Origin: Nannobrachium achirus
Taxonomy: Eukaryota; Chordata; Actinopteri; Myctophiformes; Myctophidae
Reading direction: 5' to 3'
Assembly (NCBI GenBank): GCA_963921795.1
Contig: OY997642.1
Span: 58,180,021 to 58,244,020, forward strand
DNA length: 64,000 nt
Below, piece after piece: positions 11,419-20,046 of the stretch (its first letter is position 1; each line of letters opens with the position of its first letter). The position numbers and the translations under genes were made by a program. Below the pieces are notes generated by a model. It was not told the origin of the DNA. It was given only the letters and a program-made list of their open reading frames with translations, and did not search any database.

Positions 11419-12486
11419 GTAAGATTGCATACTATAATTATATTTCAAAATGCGCTCTCCTCTCACTTTGAGGTTACTTGTTCATGCTATCGTTGGTCTG
11501 ATTGAGGATCATGATGAGATAAGCTATCGAGGAGGAGTGGATTAGTTTGCTGGTTGGTCTATGGGGTAGAAACTGTGGAAGAATACAAGTACTTTGGTTG
11601 CAAGCTAGGGCTTCGAGGACATTTGTTCCCACAAGTATAGGGCTTCTGAACAAAGTCCCATCTCAGTTCAGCGCATAAAATGTTTATATTATGACTGGTG
11701 GCCTATTCTACTTTTGTATCATGTCAGTGATTTGTTAGCCTCGGAAACCCAGACTTCTTTAGGCGATCGGAAGAAAAAGAAGCCTGGGCGATCGCGTTAT
11801 GATCACTGTTGTAGGAAGTGTAGAATTTCCCTAACCAATCAGAGTGCAGAGAACGTCACACCGAATGTGTTGATGTCATGACACAGCAGCGTTCTCTGCA
11901 CTGAGCAGAGGAGCAGAGGGAGGAAGGGGGAAGGAGAACACATGCTATTGGCCAGAGACTCGCGGAGAGACTCACCGCGCCCGCCCATCTGCCCTACACA
12001 AACAGGTCCGTGTTAGGTTAGAGTGGTGATTTGTGGGTTCTGTCATTCACGTATTGTGTTTGTGTATTATGTGTTGAGATTTTGTGTCCTGATGGCTGCT
12101 TTGTGAAAAAAGAATTTCTGTAAGGACAAATAAATCATCTATCTATGCTTTCACAAATTAACAGTATAACAGTATATTTCATATATATGCTTTGTTTTGT
12201 TGTACATTTGTTTTGTGTTCCCACCCTGGATGATGATGTTTGATTTTTGTTAACTGTGCAAGCAGAGTGCGCAAGTACTGCGTTCAGTGTTTCTGTGGCT
12301 GTGATTGTGTCTGTGTTGGTCATTCAATGGGAAAACCATTTAAAAAATTAAAGGGTGACGTGACAGACATCACCAACATGAAGTGCGACCTAATATAAAT
12401 AACAAGACGCAAGTCGGCAACTCGACAGAGTGCAGTCTAGTTGGCTCCTACGAAAGGTTTTTCATCTTCAATTTTCCATATTGTAG
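11419..12486. other. KDZ intron with repeat debris
   Basis: It contains GCGATCGG.../...GGCGATCGCG words near 11760-11800, a GC-richer patch at 11860-12000 and a LINE-like 3' tail near 12065-12150 (AAGGACAAATAAATCATCTA then TCTATG). No exon is seen within it. Confidence 0.5.
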
Positions 12487-12829
12487 GTCCCTGGGAGAGG
12501 TGTTTGTGGTGGACAGCTGCCAGAGAGGTATCCAGCCGTTCCTCAAGCAACATTGATGAGCACGGACTGGAGATTGCGGCGTGCCGTCATGGACTGCTAC
12601 TTGGTGCTCTGAATATGTACAGGGGAGAAATATTTGCATACCCATTGTACCTGCAGAAGCAGCTGGCCGATAGGCAAATAAAGTTCTTCTGCATGGACGT
12701 ACAGTAGCATGCAAATATTGGCCATACCTTCAAAGAGTTGCAAAGAAATGTCCAGAGTTAAACCATCTGCTTCACATGAAACCCTTTCTCAGCATATTTC
12801 ACGCCAAGGCTCACGATTTTAAATGTGAA
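12487..12829 (+). pseudogene. KDZ exon with CRHG and FFCMD motifs, frameshifted
   Basis: It lies between acceptor CATATTGTAG and donor GTAAGA. It encodes WWTAAREVSSRSSSNIDEHG, LEIAACRHGLLLGALNMYRG, EIFAYPLYLQKQLA and FFCMDV. In another frame it continues ACKYWPYLQRVAKKCPELNH and MKPFLSIFHAKAHDFKCE. In the family FFC-D is followed directly by CKYWPYL, so a small insertion (about 5 bp near 12705-12711) shifts the frame. The Asp of FFCMD is the probable second catalytic residue. Confidence 0.9.
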
Positions 12830-12841
12830 GTAAGAAAACAT

Positions 12842-13130
12842 TATTATGTGATCTGTCTGTCTGTCCGTCTGTCTGTCCGTCCGTCACACGTCACACTTTT
12901 GCCCTGCTCATATCTCCGCAACTGCTGCCCCGATCCATGCCAAATTTTGCACACACAATCAATTCCCACATGGCCCTCTTCTAGCGCCACCATGAGGCCG
13001 ATTTTTGCAAAAAACATTTTTGGACACTGCTCCTACAATTTTTGCCCTAAAATCACGCAAATCGGTACACAGTATGTCTACACTCATCTCATCAATATGG
13101 ATATGTCTCACATGGCCCTCTTCTAGCACC
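12842..13130 (+). repeat. Left part of an AGCGCCACCATGAGGCCGAT repeat, split by the Penelope element
   Basis: It starts with GTCTGTCCGTCTGTC-type simple repeats, then CATATCTCCGCAACTGCTGC, CCATGCCAAATTTTGCACAC, AGCGCCACCATGAGGCCGAT and AAATCACGCAAATCGGTACA. The right part resumes at 16014. A minus-strand relative is at 44105-44430 and a fragment is near 32330-32440. It lies in a KDZ intron. Confidence 0.85.
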
Positions 13131-13180
13131 TTGTTTTTAATCCTTCTGTAAACACGTTTTGCAGACTAGTTGATCAAGAT

Positions 13181-14198
13181 GTGATGACATTATTTTCCCC
13201 TGATGAGCCAACTAACCAATGCCATTCTAATCTATCTGTCCTAGAAAGAAAAGCTTTAAAAGAATTGTCAAGCGATCAGTCCATTGTTATCCGTAGAGCC
13301 GACAAAGGAGGCGCTATTGTTCTACAGGATATAGAGTCTTACACTGCCGAAATAAAAAGGCAACTATGTAATTCAGAATTTTACACTCCACTAACCTGTG
13401 ATCCTACTATTACTTTTTTTTTAGAAATTAAAATGACTCTAGATAAAGCTCTGTCTGATCAATCTATAACTAAAGATGAGTATAACTTCATGTTCAACGA
13501 ACACCCTGTACGCCCTATTTTGTATACTCTACCTAAAATTCACAAGAGTTGCACGGTACCTGTTCCAGGGCGCCCTATAGTGGCAGGTAATGGCTCTTTA
13601 ACAGAACCGATCTCTCAATTTGTAGACTTTCATATCAAAAACCTTGTTTTTAAATTGCCCTCATATCTAAGAGATACTTCCGATTTTCTCAACAAGTTAA
13701 ATTCTATTGGAGATGTTACTGCTTCAGAATGTTTATGCACTATGGATGTAACTAGCTTATATACCAATGTACCCCATAAAGAAGGCTTGGAAGCACTCAG
13801 ATTTTATATGCAATCTAGAGAAAATCAGTCACCTCCTACTGATCTGATCATGACTCTAGCCAACGATGTACTCACTAAGAATTACTTTATATTTGAGAAT
13901 GACTTTTACCTTCAGAAACAAGGTGTCTCTATGGGCAGCCCTTTTTCACCTAACTATGCCAACTTATTCATGGGTAAATTTGAAGAAGACTATGTATATA
14001 ATAATAACCCTTTTCACCCCTGCATAAAGTGTTGGTTCAGATACATTGATGATATCTTTTTTGTTTTCAATGGTACTTCAGATATGCTTAACAGTTTTAC
14101 CACTTACTCCAGATTACCCTCTATTAAATTGACGCTAACCTAGAAACTGTTTCCTTTCTTGATGTAAGTGTTAAGAAAACTACTAATGGTATCCAAAC
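13181..14198 (+). pseudogene. PLE reverse transcriptase, N-truncated and frameshifted
   Basis: About 320 codons are open. Visible motifs are RRADKGGAIVLQD, LPKIHK followed by GRPIVAGNG, the motif A region CTMDVTSLYTNVPHKEG, motif B QGVSMGSPFSPNYANLFMG, and the catalytic FRYIDDIFFVF. The Y-x-DD box and LPKIHK are typical of Penelope reverse transcriptases, which are related to telomerase. The frame breaks near 14110-14140; another frame then gives NLETVSFLDVSVKK, the usual post-catalytic FLDV motif. The hAT insertion interrupts just after TNGIQ. Not functional. Confidence 0.92.
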
Positions 14199-14693
14199 TA
14201 GAGGATGACATTTTGATGAATTTTCACTCCTGTCCCGTCCCACTCCTGCAGAAAAAATCCTGTCCCATCCCAATCCTGGGCTAGAGTGGGGAAAAAAATC
14301 CCGTCCTGTCCCATTCCTGTACAATGACTCCTGGTCCCATCCCGCTCCTGGTCAAAATCACTCCCGTTCACATCCCGCTCCCGAAAAAAAAAATATATAT
14401 AAAATCGTGCAGATGTTTTTCTATTTTGATCCATATTATATTTGATATCATGTTTATTATTATATAATGTATAATTTTATAATGTTCGCAGTTCAAAGAC
14501 CTCACTTTCCTGTGCAATTTATTTCTGCGATTTGATGAACTGGTCTGGGATGATTCCCGCTCCTGCCCACTCCTGTTGATTTTCAATCCTGTCCCGTCCC
14601 AATCCTGGCATTAATACAAATTTGACTCCTGTCCCACGGGAATCCAGCGGGACCCACGGGATCACGGGAACGGGAATAAAATGTCATCCTCTA
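14199..14693. mobile_element. 495-bp non-autonomous hAT element inside the PLE
   Basis: The ends TAGAGGATGACATTTT and AAAATGTCATCCTCTA are perfect 16-bp inverted repeats. The 8-bp duplication ATCCAAAC lies at 14191-14198 and 14694-14701, diagnostic of hAT-type insertion. The interior has diverged repeats of CTCCTGTCCCGTCCC/GGGACGGGA type and no transposase. It is younger than the PLE copy. Confidence 0.95.
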
Positions 14694-14701
14694 ATCCAAA
14701 C

Positions 14702-15639
14702 CACAGTATATCGTAAGAAAACTGACAGAAATAACTACTTGCATTTTTCCAGTTACAATTCCTCTGGTTTAAAAAAAAGGGTTGCCTTACAGTCAAATGT
14801 TGAGATTAAGAAGAATCTGTAACACTGAGTCTGAATTTGAGAGACAGGCCTCAGAGATGAGTGCCAGGTTTAAGAAAAGGGGATATGATGATGTTATTTT
14901 AAAGACTTGTATGACTAGAATTATACCTTTAAATAGAACTGGTCTCCTCACCCCCAAGCCCCCTACTGCTACTGCAGGCCACACGTTTATTTTGTCTACT
15001 ACTTTCTCTCCTATTTCTCAAAACATTAAGCAAATTGTCAAAAAACATTGGCACATTCTCTCTAGTGATCCTTCTTTAGGCAAAGCCTTTAGGACCCCCC
15101 CTATCTTTGCAAACAAAAGGTCTAAGAACCTGAATGATACTTTGGTCAAAAACGATACTTACACTCAGCCTTTACATTTTATGTCCACTATACCCTCAGG
15201 TAATTTTCCCTGTAATGGTTGTCTTAACTGCAGCGCGATGATAAAAGGAGAGTACTTTGTACACCCTCATACAGGTCAAAAAATCAAAGTAAAAGGTAGA
15301 ATCACATGTAAGACCAAGTATGTAGTATATCTTATTAAATGCCCCTGTGGTTTTTGCTATACAGGCAAAACCAAGAGAGAATTGAGAACCCGAATTACAG
15401 AACATAAAAGTAACATCAGAACCAAAGTTGAAAAATCCCCTAAAGCTCGACATTTTAATAACACAGGACATGACATCTGTACACTGCGATACCAAGGCAT
15501 AGAACTAGTAAATCCCTTAAAAAGAGGAGGAGACAGAGACCGGTTGCTATTACAAAGAGAGGCTTATTGGATCCACTATATGAACACTGAGTTCCCTAAA
15601 GGTTTAAATGAAGAACTGCAACTTAACTGTTTTCTATAA
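14702..15639 (+). pseudogene. PLE linker and GIY-YIG endonuclease
   Basis: TVYRKKTDRNNYLHF continues the end of the reverse transcriptase after the hAT. A frameshift at the A-run near 14771-14778 moves the rest into the frame opening at 14782. That frame has RRICNTE, a Cys cluster FPCNGCLNCSAM, then the nuclease YVVYLIKCPCGFCYTGKTKR with ELRTRITEH, and LLLQREAYWIHYMNTEFPKG then LNEEL. The VYLI...CYTG pair, the Arg of the helix and the Glu of QREAYW are the expected GIY-YIG residues. PLE endonucleases nick target DNA for primed reverse transcription. The endonuclease part is intact for about 285 codons. Confidence 0.93.
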
Positions 15640-15817
15640 CAAAAGTGTGGGTTTTCTCTGTGGGATGATATTTACTGACTTTGTATCACCTTGATTGTTT
15701 TCCGCTTTTATTATTATTTTTATTTTTTACCTAATGATGTCATTTGATAATGAGACACAGCTGTAATGATTGCATGACAAAGCATTGGAAACTATATGTA
15801 CGTCACTTCCTGCACTG

Positions 15818-15861
15818 GTAACTCAGTTACACTGATGATGGCCTGAGGGCCGAAACGCGTC
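15818..15861 (+). ncRNA. Candidate hammerhead ribozyme of the PLE
   Basis: CTGATGA (15832-15838), a GGCC-TGAG-GGCC stem-loop and GAAAC follow one another, then GCGTC with a potential cleavage site after the C at 15861. PLEs are known to carry small hammerhead variants with very short stem III, some active as dimers. Here there is an extra T between the core and stem II, stem I pairs weakly (A-U, C-G, then mismatches), and a GTAAC-TCA-GTTAC hairpin precedes the core. Activity is therefore uncertain. Confidence 0.6.
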
Positions 15862-15990
15862 TGCATGTCCTGACTACTGCTGCTGCTGTTTATTTATTAA
15901 AAAAGACTCCTATAAACGTGAAAAAAAAAAATGCATGTCCTGACTACTGCTGCTGCTGTTTATTTATTAAAAAAGACTCCTATAAACGTG
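15862..15990 (+). repeat. Duplicated 59-bp PLE tail separated by an A11 tract
   Basis: TGCATGTCCTGACTACTGCT...TATAAACGTG occurs at 15862-15920 and 15932-15990 with no difference that I can see, joined by eleven A residues. The first copy starts right after the predicted ribozyme cleavage site, and the second starts with the same base. The end after the second copy (GTGCGGGTTGCTTCTCTTC) recurs in the fragment at 24392. Confidence 0.93.
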
Positions 15991-16013
15991 AGTGCGGGTT
16001 GCTTCTCTTCATA

Positions 16014-16262
16014 CCTCTTCTAGCACCACCATGAGGCCGATTCTTGCTAAACACATTTTTGGACACTGCTCCTACAGATTTTGCCATAAAATCACGCAAA
16101 TCGGTACACAGTATGTCTACTCTCATCTCATCAACATGGATCTGTCCCATATAGCGCCACCATCAGGCTGATTTTTACAAACACATTTTTTGACACTTCT
16201 CCTACACTTTTTGGCCTAGAATCACGCTGCGACCTGACGGTCGCTTATCTCCAGATTAGGGA
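16014..16262 (+). repeat. Right part of the split AGCGCCACCATGAGGCCGAT repeat
   Basis: It contains two more copies of the AGCACCACCATGAGGCCGAT / AGCGCCACCATCAGGCTGAT module and ends with the hairpin GCGACC-TGAC-GGTCGC, then TTATCTCC and GGGAGTCTTA. The same hairpin and tail are seen reversed at 44105-44150. A terminal hairpin with short tail resembles Helitron-type ends; the class is not proven. Confidence 0.75.
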
Positions 16263-16366
16263 GTCTTACTGGTTATGTGATAGTATTACTTACTTAATGA
16301 CTTTATCACCACATGGATGTCACCCTAATCTGTGCATTGTATTTTTGTTGTATACAATTTTCCCAG

Positions 16367-16420
16367 GTGAAATGGAGTGGAAATCATCAAGACGGGGCTG
16401 GTTTAACTTTGGGAGAGGAG
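16367..16420 (+). pseudogene. KDZ exon: GNHQDGAGLTLGEE
   Basis: It lies between acceptor TTTTCCCAG and donor GTGAGA and encodes VKWSGNHQDGAGLTLGEE. In the family this runs directly into VEQ, which is supplied by the exon at 16771. The Glu pair is the likely third catalytic position. Confidence 0.85.
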
Positions 16421-16559
16421 GTGAGATACGTGATATCATTATGTAGCATTGACTATTATGGACACTTTTTGGGGCTAAGGACACTTCTTGTGTTTTGCAA
16501 TGCATTGTTACGTTTTACCATTTGTATTACTTAATGTTTGAGGTGACATTTATGGAGCA

Positions 16560-16768
16560 TTGACTGTTATAGACACTTTATTTTCTAGGTTTGTATTAGC
16601 TACTGACCTGTATTGTTGATTTTTCATATTTTTTTTGCCTTTTTTCACTCTGCATAACAGTACTTTTTCCTTTTCATACTGTTGCGTGTAACCTTAACTG
16701 CTGTGCTGCCTCTGGGCAACCGATTTCCCCCCTTGGGATAATAAAGGTATCTATCATTCTATCTATCT
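16560..16768 (+). mobile_element. LINE 3' tail in a KDZ intron
   Basis: CCCCCCTTGGGATAATAAAG followed by (TATC)n is the usual 3' end of L2/CR1-like fish LINEs. The upstream part is untranslated and AT-rich. The insertion lies just before the next exon, so its ATCTATCTAG also serves as acceptor. Confidence 0.7.
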
Positions 16769-16770
16769 AG

Positions 16771-16834
16771 GTAGAGCAATGCAATGCCTTCCTTTCTCGG
16801 ATTGCAGTGACCACAAAACATATGTCTAAAGCAG
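16771..16834 (+). pseudogene. KDZ exon: VEQCNAFLSRIAVTTKHMSK
   Basis: It lies between acceptor CTATCTAG and donor GTGAGA. It encodes VEQCNAFLSRIAVTTKHMSK and then Ala plus one base. It joins in phase with the exons on either side and continues the GEEVEQ motif. Confidence 0.85.
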
Positions 16835-16918
16835 GTGAGATGACCACATCAAAAAAGTATACTAGTATACCGGTAATAATACTTACATATAAGTTAACAT
16901 GAATTTAAATATGCAGCA

Positions 16919-16977
16919 CACACAGACATGTTGACTCGAATGACCATGTGCTGTAATCAGCAAAATATTGGCATTTT
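16919..16977 (+). pseudogene. Decayed duplicate of the next KDZ exon
   Basis: CACAGACATGTTGACTCGAA, then TGACCAT, CTGTAATCAGCAAAA and TTGGC align with CACAGATATGTTGAGCTTAA, then TGGCCAT, CTGGAATCAACAAAA and TTGAC of the exon at 17019. It includes the acceptor CACAG and gives a DMLTRMT...NQQN reading. This appears to be a tandem exon duplication that has since diverged. Confidence 0.65.
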
Positions 16978-17018
16978 CAATGTTTTTGGCAAATTTGCAT
17001 ACATTTATATTTGCACAG

Positions 17019-17101
17019 ATATGTTGAGCTTAATGGCCATCCACTGGAATCAACAAAAGGTTGACGCTTTAACCACTTCACTGTGTCGCCGATATCAGAA
17101 G
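17019..17101 (+). pseudogene. KDZ exon: DMLSLMAIHWNQQKVDALTT
   Basis: It lies between acceptor TTTGCACAG and donor GTAATG. It encodes DMLSLMAIHWNQQKVDALTT and SLCRRYQK in phase with its neighbours. A WNxxKxxxL-type helical segment follows the catalytic core in this family. Confidence 0.85.
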
Positions 17102-17208
17102 GTAATGACAACAATGATGTTATTTAAGATCTTTAATATTCCATGTGGCAGTATTTGACCTGTTTGAGACAACATTGTTTTCTTGTCTCTGATTCTTTGT
17201 CATTGTAG

Positions 17209-17323
17209 GCCGTCAAAGGTCTTCAAAGCCAACTGCAGAACCTAGAAGCATTGAAGGTCGAGTTCGCAGTGGCAGAGAGCCAGTTGGAGGATTGGGCAAA
17301 GGATGTCCAGAAGTGGGCAGAAG
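17209..17323 (+). pseudogene. KDZ exon: C-terminal helix
   Basis: It lies between acceptor CATTGTAG and donor GTGAGG. It encodes AVKGLQSQLQNLEALKVEFA and VAESQLEDWAKDVQKWAE, an amphipathic, probably coiled-coil segment as found near the C-terminus of KDZ proteins. It is open. Confidence 0.8.
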
Positions 17324-17589
17324 GTGAGGAATTGATTTTTGTTAATGCACACATTATTTGGCAGAATCATATCTAGGCTTTGCATAATGTGTTATAAAGT
17401 TATATTTCTGGAATCTTGTATGTTCAGTCATAACAACTGATACATTCATCGTCCAGACCAATAGGGCTCTGAATCCCTGTGCATAAAAGCACATCCAAAA
17501 CGACAAAGTGCTAGCTGGGGTGGTGGAGGGCGAGGAGACGTCTTAAGCACAGGGGTTAAAGTATGTACAATTATTGGCAAAACAAATTA

Positions 17590-18225
17590 TAATGATATGG
17601 AATTTATTCATACAGCACATTTCCAGACATTGCCAAAAAGTGCTTTACAATGCAGGGTAAAAGAGCAACATGATAAGCAATTAAGGAAAAACTACTTCAA
17701 AAGGTCAATGAATAAAATAACACAGTAGGCAGAAAATGTAACAGACACATGCAGATATTATTAAAAAAAATGTCAGAAAGAATTTAAGAAAAGGTTTTAA
17801 CATAGAGTATGTTTTTTAAGAGGGGATTTAAAAGATGACTGAATTTGCAAGGTCGACTGGTAGGGGGTTCAAAAGTGGGAAATCTCGCTCTTTCGAACGA
17901 CCAACATTTAGACCGGAGGGTTAGCGACTCACTCCACGGAGGTTAGGGTGAGGGTTAGAGTCGGGTGTCGAAAAGATGACATGTAGTAACAGCGACACGC
18001 TCCCGTTCAAAAGCCCCAGCAGCCTTTGTGATAAACTGTGGGGTGGGAGCCCCTGGGAGTGCCTTGTCTGAGGATCTGAGGCTGTGCACAGGCTTGTAAG
18101 GTTCCAGCATGTCAACTGGGAGCATGTCCATTCACAGCTTTAAAAGTAAAATCTTTAAATCGATTCTGGCGGGTAACCATTGAAGACCGCTAAAATGGGG
18201 GTGATATGGTAACATTTCCTGAGCT
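17590..18225. repeat. Degraded interspersed repeat in a KDZ intron
   Basis: CATACAGCACATTTCCAGAC and AAAGTGCTTTACAATGCAGG, then GAGGCTGTGCACAGGCTTGT and GGTAACCATTGAAGACCGCT, have the look of the widespread fish repeat carrying CTTTACAA near one end (a reversed LINE tail or SINE-like repeat). It is interrupted by the 122-bp element at 17884-18005. Confidence 0.5.
17884..18005. repeat. 122-bp CTCTTTCGAACGACC element, copy 1
   Basis: CTCTTTCGAACGACC, GACCGGAGG, TTAGCGACTCACTCCACGGA, GTCGGGTGTCGAAAAGATGA and AACAGCGACACGCTCCC all recur with few differences at 47082-47207. The flanks differ completely, so it is a mobile or dispersed unit. Confidence 0.85.
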
Positions 18226-18294
18226 CACTGACATTTGGTTTCTTAATCCATGTCTTATACTGTGGTTTTGTATCCATCTATTTCTTCCCTGCAG

Positions 18295-19860
18295 CTGCAA
18301 CAACTACTGCCGATGAGCCAGATTGCCCAGATGCATTGTCCAACAAGATAGAGATGCTGGTGCTGGGGATCAAGAGGAGGTCTCAGCGTCTGCAGAAAGA
18401 CACTGACGGATCCAAAGCTCGTGCCAGGATTAGTGTTGTCAAAAATATCGGTATATCGATAAATACCGATACTGAAAAAATCCATTCGGTACAATACGAC
18501 TTTTCCGTAGTATCGGTAGTATCGATACTACGTTTTACAGTTCGGTACGGCCATGAAAGCTGGAGCGTTCCCGAGCTGTGGCGGCTTATTTTCTTTCTTT
18601 TATTTAACTCTCGACAACAACAGGTCCGCTCGCTCAAATAAATAACTCCATCTCATTACAGTTCATCTGAACTAAAACAACGATGCGAGCTGAACGGGGC
18701 TATAGTGTAGTGTTCCGTCTATCTCTCTCTCTCGCTCTCTCTCTCCCCGTCCGTCCGTCCGTCCCTCCCTCTTCCCTCCACACACACACTCTGACTCTCA
18801 CACACACACAACTGCAGCTAGTGGTGGCTGCGTGAGCTAATCTAAGAGGCATACAAACTCACATCATGCCAAAGAATGGCCAGATTAATGCACACGCTTT
18901 ACGTGCTGAAGGACAGGGCACCATGCTATTCCTGCAAAAGTGCTAAAATCAAAGGCTGCTGAAGAAACGCTAAAAAATGTCCGTGAATCGTCTATTTTAT
19001 TTCCCGTGCCAAGCGTCTATTTTGCGTGCTATCAACAGTGCTTTCCCGATGTTTCCTCCCTGTTGGTAGCCAGCCACACATATCCACAATATTGCACTAC
19101 ATAAATGCATTTAATCATGAGCAGCATGTGTGTCCACTGCAGCCAGCTTGTTAGCGTCCTGTGCTAAGATAAACACATCTCTGAGTCTGACTGTGATCAC
19201 CCAATGTTGCCAGGTTTTGTTTTTGAGAGAGAAACAAGCAACCAGGGGGGTTGCTTGTTGATACTGATGACAGTATAAAAACGGAAAGGATTGCCAAGCC
19301 AATTTCACCAGCATATGGGTAACAATAATAATGATAATAATAATAGTTAAATAATAATAATAATACATATTACAACAATAATATATTAATTCATGAATTT
19401 ATATATTTTTTAATATCATTTTTGGGGACGGGTTACATTAATTTGGGGACAGTTAAATTTGAAGTTTGGGACGGTCCTGGGACGTTGGTGAAAAAAGTTA
19501 GTCTGGAGCCCTGGCCTTTACAGTGTGACAATCTGAGGCTTTTGAATATGCACACTACCTCAATATTTACTTTACAATTGCAATGCATGCCATGCACTCA
19601 CTGTTACTGTGAAAGAAATATTACTGTGAAAGAAAGTGTAGTTATTTCTTCCAGACACTTGATAGTTCATTTTTTTATTTGTGTATTTTTCTTTAAATAA
19701 AAATACATTTTGCACTAAATTCTCTGTGGTTGCGTGGTATCGAAAATGGTATCGAGTATCGAAATATTTCAAAATATCGTATCGAAGTTGAAAATCCAGT
19801 ATCGTGACAACACTAGCCAGGATCCTTCGAAAGATAAGGAAGGAGAAAGAGATCCTAGGT
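18295..19860 (+). pseudogene. KDZ C-terminal exon split by a hAT
   Basis: After acceptor CCCTGCAG it encodes ADEPDCPDALSNKIEMLVLG, IKRRSQRLQKDTDGSKARAR. The hAT at 18431-19815 then intervenes. After the second target copy the same frame resumes ILRKIRKEKEILG. Recognisable coding ends near 19860, where a repeat begins. Confidence 0.8.
18431..19815. mobile_element. 1,385-bp hAT element with 8-bp target duplication
   Basis: GCCAGGAT is present at 18423-18430 and 19816-19823. The ends are TAGTGTTGTC and GACAACACTA, extended by ATATCG/CGATA-rich subterminal repeats. The interior holds (CT)n, (CCGT)n and (CA)n tracts at 18717-18812 and an ATGCCAAAGAATGGCC-type remnant near 18870, but no complete transposase, so it is non-autonomous or deleted. 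Confidence 0.95.
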
Positions 19861-19928
19861 TGGCACAGAAGCCCTGGTCATGGAAACCATCCTATCTGTT
19901 GAAACAGCATGGCCATGGCAGCTACAAG

Positions 19929-20046
19929 ACAGTGGTCGGTGGTTTTAGCGTCCCGGTCGGTGGTTTTAGCGTCCCGGTCGGTGGTTTTAGCGTCCCGGTC
20001 GGTGGTTTTAGCGTCCCAGTCGGTCGATTTAGCGACCCGGTCGCTG
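19929..20046. repeat. 22-bp minisatellite GGTCGGTGGTTTTAGCGTCCC
   Basis: About five tandem copies, the last two degenerating to CGGTCGATTTAGCGACC. The following TCGCTGAAAACTACCGACCA is partly its reverse complement, so the 3' side can fold back on the array. Confidence 0.9.

Larger units (their letters stand above)
13131..16013 (+). mobile_element. Penelope-like element (PLE), 5'-truncated, with 14-bp target duplication
   Basis: CCTCTTCTAGCACC occurs at 13117-13130 and again at 16014-16027, giving precise borders. The element encodes a PLE reverse transcriptase and a GIY-YIG endonuclease, has a candidate hammerhead ribozyme near its 3' end and ends in a duplicated 59-bp segment. It is 2.9 kb long including a 495-bp hAT insertion, so the PLE itself is about 2.4 kb. 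It lacks the N-terminal part of the reverse transcriptase, consistent with 5' truncation during insertion. It sits in a repeat inside a KDZ intron. Confidence 0.93.
9467..19860 (+). pseudogene. KDZ (Kyakuja-Dileera-Zisupton) transposase gene, about 12 exons, broken and nested
   Basis: A chain of short exons with GT/AG borders encodes, in order, a CxC-type cysteine cluster, a treble-clef-like Cys segment, SVDGNRKHYRF, CRHGLLLGALNMYRGEIFAY, FFCMDV then CKYWPYL, LTLGEEVEQ, DMLSLMAIHWNQQKVDAL and a C-terminal coiled coil. This is the order seen in KDZ transposases. The candidate catalytic acids are the Asp in SVDG, the Asp in FFCMD and a Glu in GEEVE. Exon phases agree across the introns I could check (for example phase 0 at 12829/16367 and phase 1 at 16834/17019 and 17323/18295), which supports one former gene. 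It is dead: a TAA at 10850, a frameshift near 12705, a hAT in the last recognised exon and no recognisable end. Whether it was a transposon copy or a host-retained gene cannot be told; no element termini were found. Confidence 0.85.
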
